A stretch of 64,000 nt of DNA from the NCBI GenBank assembly GCA_040779345.1, contig JBFONU010000017.1:1-64000 (forward strand), given 5' to 3'. The notes beneath the pieces are model-generated. The model ran no database searches, was not told where the DNA came from, and saw only the letters and a program-made list of their open reading frames with translations. This stretch comes from Thalassotalea_H sp040779345 (GTDB lineage Bacteria > Pseudomonadota > Gammaproteobacteria > Enterobacterales > Alteromonadaceae). Positions 8,237-16,162 of this stretch are shown here, piece after piece. Position numbers and translations under genes: made by a program. The stretch's first letter is position 1. Each line of letters opens with the position of its first letter.

Positions 8237-11200
8237 ATGCCCGTATCACTAAAATTCAAACATTTTACTTTTCGATTATTATGTTTCATATGTCTGTGTG
8301 CCTTTTTTAGGGTGCATGCCGAAAATAATGCCCTGTCAACTGCACAGTTTTATCAACAATACCTGAGTATTTTCGCTCAAAATAAATTATCTGATCACGA
8401 AAAAATAACTCGAGGTCAAACACTTTTATTTAATATTAATGAACAAAAGCATCCAAAGATTGCTGCATTAACCTACTTACAGCTGATGAATTTAAGTGCC
8501 AAAAGAAGCGATAATAACGCCTTCCGTCAATCGCAAAGTAAATTACAAAATATAACCTTAGATCATAAAAATCAAAAAGTGGTTAACTTCTTAGTGCAGA
8601 TTTATCAAGTGTCACTAAATAGTAACGAGGGGCAATTTATTCTTGCGATATCTCAAGGGAAAGCCTTAAAAGCTCGTATTAAAGATTTTGAAATAAAAGA
8701 AAAAGAAGAATATCGCTTTATTGATAATCATATTTATCTAACCAAATATGATGAAGCCATGTTGAATAATACCTTAGGAATTAGCTTCTTTAGAACATCT
8801 GATTACGAGGCTGCTCAACAACATTTTATCTATTCAATAGATATTTATGAAAAACAGAATGCGTTAATGGGAAGATTAATGGTTTTAAATAATTTATCCA
8901 TGATCAGTTGGGCACAGCAAAATTACCAACAAGCGATTGAAATGATAAAAAAAGCCATTGCTATATCACAAGAGATCCCCGATGAAGTCAGCTATATAAG
9001 AGGGCTAACTAATTTAGGTATTTATTATGCCGAAGCTGAGCAATATGATAATGCGTTAGCATCGTACAATAAAGTGTTACAGCATCCCGAGATTGATCAA
9101 CACCCTAAAATACAAATACAATGCTTAATTGCAAAAGCGGAGTCTTTTCAAAAAATAGGTCAGTATGATGAAAGTGAAAAGATTATCCAAAATGCCTTAC
9201 TCATCGGCACAAAAACCAATGACAAAGTTAGCTTGTCTACCTCAAAAGTGGCACTAGCTGATTTATTAACTCAGCAGGGAAAATATGATCAAGCATTAAA
9301 CTTTTACCTCAACGCGATGCACCATTTTGAAGAACTGCAAATGAAGGATCATGAGGTCAAAGTATTATTGCAAATCAGTCAACTTTATAAAAAACAAGGT
9401 CAATTCGCTGACGCACTCAATTACCTTGAACTATATAATGAACGCAGCATTGAAATACTTAATAACGCCCAAAAAAGCTCAATTACGGTTTTACATGAAA
9501 AATATCAAGCACAATCAAGGGAGCGAAAAATTCAACTGCTTGAGCAGGACAATCAACTCAATACCATTGAAATAATCCAAGCAGCTAATCAGAAAAGGTT
9601 TATTTTATTCTCCAGTATTTGCATTATTATCATGATGTTATTACTTTTTAGCCGTCACTTTAAGCATAAAGAATCTGTTCGCCTGAAAAAATATAATGAT
9701 GAAATAAAAGCCAGCGAGAAAGAACTTTTATTGCTATCTCACGCATTCAGTAGCACTTCAGATGCGGTTTGGATCACCAATGAGCACTTTGAAATTGAAG
9801 CCGTTAATAATGCTTATGTGCAACAAACACATAAAACTAAACTTGAAGTGCTAGGTAAAAAAGTCACCTTTGCCCAAGTGAAAGGTCAAGATGAAAACCT
9901 TGCTAACAGAATAATGCTACAAGCAAAACTTGCAGAAACATGGCATGGCGAAATATTTGATAGCCGTTCTGATGATGAAATTTATCCGTTAGAGCTTGAT
10001 GTTGAAGTGATCAAAAACAAGCATAATGAAATCATTCATTATTTAGGGGTGTTTAGGGATATAACCGAACGTAAAAAATCGCAGGAACAATTGGCTAAAC
10101 TAGCCACTCACGATGACTTAACTGGCCTGCCAAACAGAGCTTTACTTGACCAGCTTATCCAACAATCATGCTTAAATGCAAAGCATTCAAAAAAATCACC
10201 AACATTACTTTTATTAGATGTGAATGGTTTTAAGAAAATCAATGATTCTTTTGGGCACCAATTAGGTGACAAAATCATTTGTGAAATATCAGAACGATTG
10301 AAAACAAAATTATACGCGAAAGATGTCGTTGCTCGGATTAATGGCGCAGAATTTTGCATACTTGCCGAATTAAATGACCCTCAGCGTAGTGCTGCTAGGG
10401 TTGCTCAAAAAATTCTGTCTATTTTTGAACAACCTTTTAATCAAGGCCAAAATTCGTTAACGCTCACAGCAAGTATGGGGATCACCTTATATCCTGATGA
10501 CAGTGATAATGCACAAGACTTATTAAGAAAAGCAGCCATTGCCATGCTTGATGTCAAAGCATCAGACAGTCATCATTATCGTTTTTTTGAAGAGCACATG
10601 AACAATGAAGTTACTGCGCAGCTTGAACAAGAGCAAAGCATTTTAAATGCTATCGTTAATCAACAATTTGAGTTTTATTATCAACCGTTAGTCAACACAC
10701 AAACTGGCAATATTAGTGGTGCAGAAGCGCTGATAAGGTGGACTTTACCCGATGGAACAATCATTTCACCAGAGCAATTTATTCCATTAGCTGAGCAAGC
10801 GGGTTTTATTGATCAAATAGACAGAATCACCATCAATAAAGTCTTCGAACAAGTCGCTAAATGGCAAAGTGAAAAAAGAGTAGTCGGGGCGATTTCCATC
10901 AACTTATCCGCAAAAATATTTTCGCAACATCATGCACTTCTCACGATGTTAAAAGCCAAATTAAGCCAGTATCGTATTGATGCAAAACATATAAAAATAG
11001 AAATAACCGAAGGCATGCTATTGCAAGATATTGATCAAGCCATCGACACAATGAATGGGATAAAATCTCTCGGATTTCAACTTGCATTAGATGACTTTGG
11101 TACAGGGTTTTCGTCATTAAATTATTTAAAGAAATTTCCAATTGATATTTTAAAAATTGATAGGAGCTTTATTCGTGAGATGCATGAATGTGCAATTGAT

Positions 11201-11392
11201 CAAAGTATTGTCCATTCAATCATTTCATTAGCGCATACCCTTAATTTAACAGTGGTTGGTGAAGGAGTTGAATTGGCGGAGCACTTGGACGAATTAAAAA
11301 AAATGAAATGTGAAGAATACCAAGGGTATTTATACAGTAAGCCTGTTCCAATCACAGAATTTGAAGCATTATTGAGTTTACCAAAAAAATAA
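8237..11392 (+). CDS. TPR-PAS-GGDEF-EAL membrane protein, probable c-di-GMP phosphodiesterase
   Basis: 1051-aa signalling protein. A signal peptide (about 1-28) is followed by a periplasmic tetratricopeptide region (about 170-410) and a short coiled stretch. One membrane helix (about 455-471) leads to a PAS domain (about 497-612), a GGDEF domain (about 620-785) and an EAL domain (about 795-1045). The GGDEF signature is replaced by NGAEF (702-706), so cyclase activity is unlikely. The EAL domain keeps EALIRW, EITEG, DDFGTGFSSL, KIDRSFI and GEGVE, the residues of active phosphodiesterases. I infer that the periplasmic repeats sense a ligand or partner and that PAS plus degenerate GGDEF tune c-di-GMP breakdown. 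It appears monocistronic. The target process is unknown. Confidence 0.88.
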   Translation: MPVSLKFKHFTFRLLCFICLCAFFRVHAENNALSTAQFYQQYLSIFAQNKLSDHEKITRGQTLLFNINEQKHPKIAALTYLQLMNLSAKRSDNNAFRQSQSKLQNITLDHKNQKVVNFLVQIYQVSLNSNEGQFILAISQGKALKARIKDFEIKEKEEYRFIDNHIYLTKYDEAMLNNTLGISFFRTSDYEAAQQHFIYSIDIYEKQNALMGRLMVLNNLSMISWAQQNYQQAIEMIKKAIAISQEIPDEVSYIRGLTNLGIYYAEAEQYDNALASYNKVLQHPEIDQHPKIQIQCLIAKAESFQKIGQYDESEKIIQNALLIGTKTNDKVSLSTSKVALADLLTQQGKYDQALNFYLNAMHHFEELQMKDHEVKVLLQISQLYKKQGQFADALNYLELYNERSIEILNNAQKSSITVLHEKYQAQSRERKIQLLEQDNQLNTIEIIQAANQKRFILFSSICIIIMMLLLFSRHFKHKESVRLKKYNDEIKASEKELLLLSHAFSSTSDAVWITNEHFEIEAVNNAYVQQTHKTKLEVLGKKVTFAQVKGQDENLANRIMLQAKLAETWHGEIFDSRSDDEIYPLELDVEVIKNKHNEIIHYLGVFRDITERKKSQEQLAKLATHDDLTGLPNRALLDQLIQQSCLNAKHSKKSPTLLLLDVNGFKKINDSFGHQLGDKIICEISERLKTKLYAKDVVARINGAEFCILAELNDPQRSAARVAQKILSIFEQPFNQGQNSLTLTASMGITLYPDDSDNAQDLLRKAAIAMLDVKASDSHHYRFFEEHMNNEVTAQLEQEQSILNAIVNQQFEFYYQPLVNTQTGNISGAEALIRWTLPDGTIISPEQFIPLAEQAGFIDQIDRITINKVFEQVAKWQSEKRVVGAISINLSAKIFSQHHALLTMLKAKLSQYRIDAKHIKIEITEGMLLQDIDQAIDTMNGIKSLGFQLALDDFGTGFSSLNYLKKFPIDILKIDRSFIREMHECAIDQSIVHSIISLAHTLNLTVVGEGVELAEHLDELKKMKCEEYQGYLYSKPVPITEFEALLSLPKK

Positions 11393-11499
11393 TTGATTTA
11401 AATTAATTGTCAACGAATAGATAAAGCGCTTAACAATTGTTGTTTTGATACTTATACTGTGAGCATTGTTCCCCAATTATCATCTCTAAGTTAATCATA

Positions 11500-11868
11500 A
11501 TGGCTGTCAATTCAAGGCAATTAGCGCACTTAAATGAGATGGGGATCACCTTATGGCAGCGCAAAGCCATAACTTCCCAACCGGCCAAGATAAAACAACA
11601 ATTGCCACTGTTGATCACTAAAGAGGCACTGATTAATCAGCGTATTTATGTTGATATTATCCAATCATTACAACTGTCTTTAGTGGATATTACTTTTGAA
11701 AAATATCATCTAGATTTAGGCTTATTTAATTGGAAATTTACAGACAGCGATCAAGTAAGTTTTGAGGATAGCCAATTAATCACTCCTACTCTTTTAGAAA
11801 TAAGCAAGTCAGTGACGCTTAAAAAACAACTTTGGCAACTCTTTAATAAACACAACTTAATTACATAA
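11500..11868 (+). CDS. holD: DNA polymerase III psi subunit (HolD)
   Basis: 122-aa protein with the HolD N-terminal pattern LNEMGITLWQRK and a C-terminal SPTLLEISK-like block (here TPTLLEISKS) ending in LWQLF. Psi links the clamp loader to chi and, through it, to single-strand binding protein. HolD is poorly conserved, so the call rests on these short blocks and on the adjacent rimI, the same order as in E. coli (holD-rimI). The start ATG fits the family N-terminus. The gap to rimI is under 10 bp, so they are co-transcribed. Confidence 0.82.
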   Translation: MAVNSRQLAHLNEMGITLWQRKAITSQPAKIKQQLPLLITKEALINQRIYVDIIQSLQLSLVDITFEKYHLDLGLFNWKFTDSDQVSFEDSQLITPTLLEISKSVTLKKQLWQLFNKHNLIT

Positions 11869-11877
11869 ATATTGCCT

Positions 11878-12321
11878 ATGACACTAAATTTCAAACCAAT
11901 TTTACCAGAAAATGTTAGCCAATTAATGGTCATAGAAAATGACTGCCATTCGCATCCTTGGAGTGAAAAAGTCTTTAAAAGTTGTATTGGTGAACGGTAT
12001 TTTGGCTTTTACTTAGAGGATGACTCTACCGTCATTGGTTTTTATATTGGCGAGTATATCTTAGGTGAAGCAACCTTAATGGATATTTGTGTAACCCCTT
12101 CCATTCAGGGGAGTGGCTATGGCAAACATTTATTAGCCCATTACTCCCGTGAAGCAAAATCTCGAGGCGCCGAACACCTATTACTGGAAGTGCGAGCTAA
12201 AAATATCTCTGCATTAATGATGTATATTAACGACGGTTACTGTGAAGTTGGTCGAAGAACTGGCTACTATCCTAGTAATATTGGCTATGAAGATGCCATT
12301 GTGATGAAGAAGTCGTTATAG
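11878..12321 (+). CDS. rimI: Ribosomal protein S18-alanine N-acetyltransferase (RimI)
   Basis: GNAT acetyltransferase that acetylates the N-terminal alanine of ribosomal protein S18. 147 aa from the ATG at 11878. An in-frame TTG at 11872 is possible but less likely. The acetyl-CoA loop appears as VTPSIQGSGYGKHLL, followed by LLLEVRAKNISALMMYINDGY and GRRTGYYP, the usual RimI C-terminal blocks. It directly follows holD, with which it is probably translated from one message. Confidence 0.93.
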   Translation: MTLNFKPILPENVSQLMVIENDCHSHPWSEKVFKSCIGERYFGFYLEDDSTVIGFYIGEYILGEATLMDICVTPSIQGSGYGKHLLAHYSREAKSRGAEHLLLEVRAKNISALMMYINDGYCEVGRRTGYYPSNIGYEDAIVMKKSL

Positions 12322-12625
12322 TTTTTAGCTTGAATAGTCGTTAACTTGAACTCAACAACTTTAATTCAATAACTTTAATTCAATAACTTTAATTCAATAA
12401 CTTTAATTCAATAACTTTAATTCAAGCGATTGATTTTAAGTTAATCATTTCAATACACGTTACGGCTTTAGTATGCTTTGAGCACTTCACACAGCTAAAC
12501 TACAATATTAGTCAACCAATTCGCTCTGGCAAGGGGATGACGCCCCATTGTTTATGCTCAGTTTATCAATCAATAGCTCTGCAATTGAAACAAAGCTATT
12601 AATACGATGTCTTTGTATCGATGAA
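12322..12625. other. Gene-free stretch between rimI and the M56 peptidase gene
   Basis: Lies between two convergent genes. It holds the 14-bp tandem repeat described separately (12357-12426). The rest is unstructured AT-rich DNA with no clear T-tailed terminator hairpin and no ORF worth naming. Confidence 0.5.
12357..12426. repeat. 14-bp tandem repeat, five copies
   Basis: The unit AACTTTAATTCAAT is repeated head to tail at 12357, 12371, 12385, 12399 and 12413. The first four copies are identical and the fifth differs in its last base. A decayed half-copy appears just upstream. It lies between the 3' ends of convergent rimI and the M56 gene. Such arrays often vary in copy number between strains. 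No function is evident. Confidence 0.93.
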
Positions 12626-13903
12626 CTACTGCGTCACTTTAATCTTTTCTATTAAATTGACGTCTTTAAATGATGAATTTTCATCCATTCTAAAGTCTAA
12701 CTGCACTAATTGGTTTTTATGCGCTTGTCCCTTCGCATCGTACTTCCATTTTTTTAAGGCTGCCACAGCTACTCTATCAAAAACATAAGCAGGCACCCCT
12801 TTCATCACTTCGACATTTTTGACATTCCCCTCGGTATTGATATCAAATTTTAATACCACGGCCCCTTCAATTTTTTCTTTTGCCGCTTTTAATGGGTATT
12901 TAGGCTGTACGCGAATAATCGGTTTTACACTCATTTTGCCTTTAGGTGGAATGCGATGTTTTTTAGCCTGGCTATCACTGTCACTTACTGCATCTTTAAA
13001 GCCAATATTACCGGCATAACTGAGCCCTGAAAGTAATGTGATCGAAAATAACGATGCAATGACTAAGCTTACTTTTGACGCTCGAGTAGGACTTTTAATT
13101 TGTTCTATACGTTCAAACATTATTTCTTTATCTCCATATTTCTTAAAAGAAAGTTGAGCAAAAGCTAGTGGTGGCGTTGATTCTGCCGCCACAAGTAATG
13201 CTCGACTATAATTGATCCTTTGATGTGATTGTTTGCGCGCCAAAACAATGTCATCACAGGAAATTTCTTGGTCACGGCGAAAACGAAAATACGCTAACCA
13301 TGCCAAAGGGTGAAACCAAAACACTGCCAATAACACAATGGCAACAAGGTTCCAGTAAATGTCATTGCGATCAAAATGACAGATCTCGTGTTCCAAAATT
13401 AACATTTGCTGCTCAGTGTTATACAAAGTAGTAAAGTCTTCTGGAAGTAATAATTTTTGCTTGAAAATTCCAATAAGCATTGGGCTAAATGCATGAGCAC
13501 TTTCAAATACCGCTAACTTTGAAGGTACTTTGATAACCAACTCCGCTTTGTTTGTTACAGATAACTTAACATGCTTTAAAAACCGAAGATGTGATACCAA
13601 CCAATAAGACAACATTAATGTTGTCATTAACATCCAACAAACGACTAACCATTCAAGTGATAGTTGCTGTTGTAAATGATGGGTTGGCTGAACCAAATAT
13701 TGTTGGATAGTGTCATTCGCAATATGAGAACTACTTTGCCAAGAAAGCGGTAGACTATAAAAAAGCAGTCCTAACGGTAAAAATAACCAAGTAAGGTACG
13801 TTTTTTTTGGTCCTAATTTCGCTAAAACCAATGAGTGAAACACTAGAAACACCGACAACATTACCGTTAATGGCATAAGCCAAGAAACAAAGAGATCAAT
13901 CAT
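12626..13903 (-). CDS. BlaR1-like M56 metallopeptidase with C-terminal TonB domain
   Basis: 425-aa membrane protein. Several N-terminal hydrophobic segments (about 8-28, 35-55, 88-112) surround the M56 zinc-protease region with LEHEICHFDRND (HExxH motif near residue 168) and a downstream QEISCDD. A further membrane helix (about 278-298) leads to a periplasmic TonB C-terminal-type domain (about 325-412: RVQPKYPLKAAKEKIEG, VAVAALKKWKY). In BlaR1/MecR1 the M56 domain is activated by an external signal and leads to loss of the BlaI repressor. Here the beta-lactam sensor domain is absent and a TonB-like domain takes its place, so the signal is unknown. It overlaps the BlaI-like gene by 8 bp, so the two are co-translated. 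Confidence 0.88.
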   Translation of the reverse strand: MIDLFVSWLMPLTVMLSVFLVFHSLVLAKLGPKKTYLTWLFLPLGLLFYSLPLSWQSSSHIANDTIQQYLVQPTHHLQQQLSLEWLVVCWMLMTTLMLSYWLVSHLRFLKHVKLSVTNKAELVIKVPSKLAVFESAHAFSPMLIGIFKQKLLLPEDFTTLYNTEQQMLILEHEICHFDRNDIYWNLVAIVLLAVFWFHPLAWLAYFRFRRDQEISCDDIVLARKQSHQRINYSRALLVAAESTPPLAFAQLSFKKYGDKEIMFERIEQIKSPTRASKVSLVIASLFSITLLSGLSYAGNIGFKDAVSDSDSQAKKHRIPPKGKMSVKPIIRVQPKYPLKAAKEKIEGAVVLKFDINTEGNVKNVEVMKGVPAYVFDRVAVAALKKWKYDAKGQAHKNQLVQLDFRMDENSSFKDVNLIEKIKVTQ

Positions 13904-14303
13904 GCTTCGCGCCTTTATTTTCCTGTTCCCACGAAGAAATAATTTGTTTTAACTCGTCAATATCATCTTTTTTCAAATGCTTATTTTTGGCAAACCCCGC
14001 AATAAGCGGTGAAATTCTGCCACTGAACATACGCTCAATCAAACTATGGCTTTCAGATTGGGTGTATGTTTCGCGTTCAAGTAAAGGAAAATATAAATAA
14101 CGTCGTTGCTCTTTCTCAAAACTAATGGCTTGTTTCTTTACTAAGCGGCTTAATAACGTTTTAACCGTTTTTTCATGCCATTCCTTTTCATTATTAAGTC
14201 GTTCAATAATGTCATTAGCACTTGCAGGATATGCCTGCCAAAGCGCGTTAAGCACTTCAAACTCTGCATTGCTAATTTCTACATTTATCTCACTCACAGC
14301 CAA
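13896..14303 (-). CDS. BlaI/MecI-family transcriptional repressor
   Basis: 135-aa winged-helix protein with the family N-terminal pattern ISNAEFEVLNALWQ, the recognition-helix region WHEKTVKTLLSRLVKKQAI and a C-terminal dimerisation helix. BlaI proteins bind TACA-N-TGTA-type dyads as dimers and are inactivated by proteolysis through their M56 partner, which is encoded directly downstream with an 8-bp overlap. Three dyads lie just upstream of this gene (14341-14391), so autoregulation is likely. No beta-lactamase is nearby; regulated genes elsewhere are possible. Confidence 0.92.
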   Translation of the reverse strand: MAVSEINVEISNAEFEVLNALWQAYPASANDIIERLNNEKEWHEKTVKTLLSRLVKKQAISFEKEQRRYLYFPLLERETYTQSESHSLIERMFSGRISPLIAGFAKNKHLKKDDIDELKQIISSWEQENKGAKHD

Positions 14304-14340
14304 TACCTTGTTCTATTTATTAATCCATCATTAAATCAAT

Positions 14341-14391
14341 TTACAGTAAGGATTACAACCGTAATCTCCTAACAAGAATTACATTTGTAAT
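14341..14391 (-). promoter_or_regulatory. Candidate BlaI-type operator dyads
   Basis: Three inverted repeats built on GTAA/TTAC half-sites lie 38-88 bp upstream of the repressor start. They are TTAC-A-GTAA at 14341-14349, GATTAC-AACC-GTAATC at 14351-14366 and ATTAC-ATTT-GTAAT at 14378-14391. The third contains TACA-TT-TGTA, matching the consensus known for BlaI/MecI. The last two dyads are centred 26 bp apart. Binding is inferred. Confidence 0.72.
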
Positions 14392-14486
14392 CTTAATTGT
14401 CAAACTTTTAGCAAATTTAATTTCACTTGTGAAAAAAAACTCACCTCAAACGACAGATTATTGCTGCCTAAAACTGATGTATTCGC

Positions 14487-14492
14487 TATAAT
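14487..14492 (+). promoter_or_regulatory. Candidate -10 box for prfC
   Basis: A perfect TATAAT lies 56 bp before the prfC start codon. The -35 region is weak (a TTGCTG is 20 bp upstream), so the promoter call is tentative. Confidence 0.45.
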
Positions 14493-14547
14493 GTTGCGCG
14501 CTTAAAATTCGTCTTATTTTCATTCTCATTCTAAACAGGTATTTTGC

Positions 14548-16128
14548 ATGTCGGTACAACAGCAGGAAGTCGACTTACGTAGAACGTTTGCGATTATTTC
14601 TCACCCTGACGCGGGTAAAACCACGATCACCGAAAAAGTATTACTCTTTGGTCAAGCTTTACAAAAAGCGGGCACAGTCAAAGGAAAAAAATCAGGTCAA
14701 CATGCTAAATCTGACTGGATGGAAATGGAAAAAGATCGTGGTATTTCAATCACGACCTCCGTTATGCAATTCCCTTACGATAACTGTTTAGTTAATTTGC
14801 TCGATACTCCTGGTCATGAAGACTTTTCAGAAGATACCTACCGAACCTTAACCGCCGTAGATTCATGTCTGATGGTAATCGATGTTGCAAAAGGTGTAGA
14901 AGCGAGAACCATAAAATTAATGGAAGTCACTCGTTTACGTGACACCCCTATTATTACCTTTATGAATAAAATGGATCGTGATGTTCGCGATCCCATGGAA
15001 GTCATGGACGAAGTTGAAGAGGTATTAAAAATTAAGTGCGCCCCCATTACATGGCCAATCGGCATGGGGAAAGAATTTAAAGGTGTTTATAACATTTTAA
15101 CCGATGAAGTAATTCTCTACTCAAGCGGTCAAGGACACACAATTCAAGCAAAACGTATTATTAAAGGCTTGAATAATGCGCAATTAGATACTGAAATAGG
15201 CCATTATGCTGATGACTTAAGAGATGAACTTGAGTTAGTCGTAGGCGCTTCTCATGAATTTAACTTAAACGAATTTTTAGCCGGTGAATTAACGCCTGTA
15301 TTTTTTGGTACTGCGTTAGGCAATTTTGGTGTCGACCATATGCTTGATGGCTTAACCAAGTGGGCACCTACCCCGCAACCACGTGCGACAGATTTACGCG
15401 ATGTCAATGCCGAAGAAGAAAAGTTTTCAGGGTTTGTATTTAAAATCCAAGCCAACATGGATCCTAAACACCGTGACCGAATCGCCTTTATGCGTATCGT
15501 TTCTGGGAAGTACGAAAAAGGCATGAAAATGCGTCAGGTACGAATCGGCAAGGATGTGAAAATTGCCGATGCAGTCACCTTTATGGCCGGCGATAGATCA
15601 AATGTAGAACAAGCTTATGCAGGTGATATTATCGGTTTACATAACCACGGCAGCATTCAAATTGGTGATACTTTTACGGCAGGTGAAAGCATCAAGTTCA
15701 GTGGTATTCCAAATTTCGCTCCCGAAATGTTTCGTCGTATTCGACTTAGAGATCCACTCAAAGCCAAACAATTACAAAAAGGTCTCATTCAGCTTTCTGA
15801 AGAAGGCGCCGTACAGGTGTTTCGCCCTTTCAACTCGAACGACATGATTGTTGGTGCGGTTGGGGTTTTGCAATTTGAAGTGGTGGTACAGCGTTTAAAA
15901 ACAGAATATAACGTTGACGCTATTTATGAACCTATTAGTGTAGCAACCGCTCGATGGTGTACTTGTGATGATGAACGAGTGCTAGAACAGTTTCAAAAGA
16001 AAGCATACGATAACCTCGCATTAGATGGTGGTGATAATTTAACTTATATTGCCCCCACAATGGTGAATTTAAATTTAGCGCAAGAACGTCATCCTGACAT
16101 TACTTTTCACCAAACACGTGAACATTAA
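14548..16128 (+). CDS. prfC: Peptide chain release factor 3 (RF3)
   Basis: Translational GTPase that recycles RF1/RF2 from the ribosome after peptide release. The 526-aa length is typical. The G domain shows SHPDAGKTT (P-loop, about 18-26), RGISITTS (switch I), DTPGHEDFSEDTYR (switch II) and NKMDRD. The C-terminal domains include AGDIIGLHNHG and GAVGVLQFEV. It is probably the first gene of a plus-strand run with argS 34 bp downstream. Confidence 0.98.
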   Translation: MSVQQQEVDLRRTFAIISHPDAGKTTITEKVLLFGQALQKAGTVKGKKSGQHAKSDWMEMEKDRGISITTSVMQFPYDNCLVNLLDTPGHEDFSEDTYRTLTAVDSCLMVIDVAKGVEARTIKLMEVTRLRDTPIITFMNKMDRDVRDPMEVMDEVEEVLKIKCAPITWPIGMGKEFKGVYNILTDEVILYSSGQGHTIQAKRIIKGLNNAQLDTEIGHYADDLRDELELVVGASHEFNLNEFLAGELTPVFFGTALGNFGVDHMLDGLTKWAPTPQPRATDLRDVNAEEEKFSGFVFKIQANMDPKHRDRIAFMRIVSGKYEKGMKMRQVRIGKDVKIADAVTFMAGDRSNVEQAYAGDIIGLHNHGSIQIGDTFTAGESIKFSGIPNFAPEMFRRIRLRDPLKAKQLQKGLIQLSEEGAVQVFRPFNSNDMIVGAVGVLQFEVVVQRLKTEYNVDAIYEPISVATARWCTCDDERVLEQFQKKAYDNLALDGGDNLTYIAPTMVNLNLAQERHPDITFHQTREH

Positions 16129-16162
16129 TTGCTAGCTCATTAAGTTAAAAAGATTAAACATT

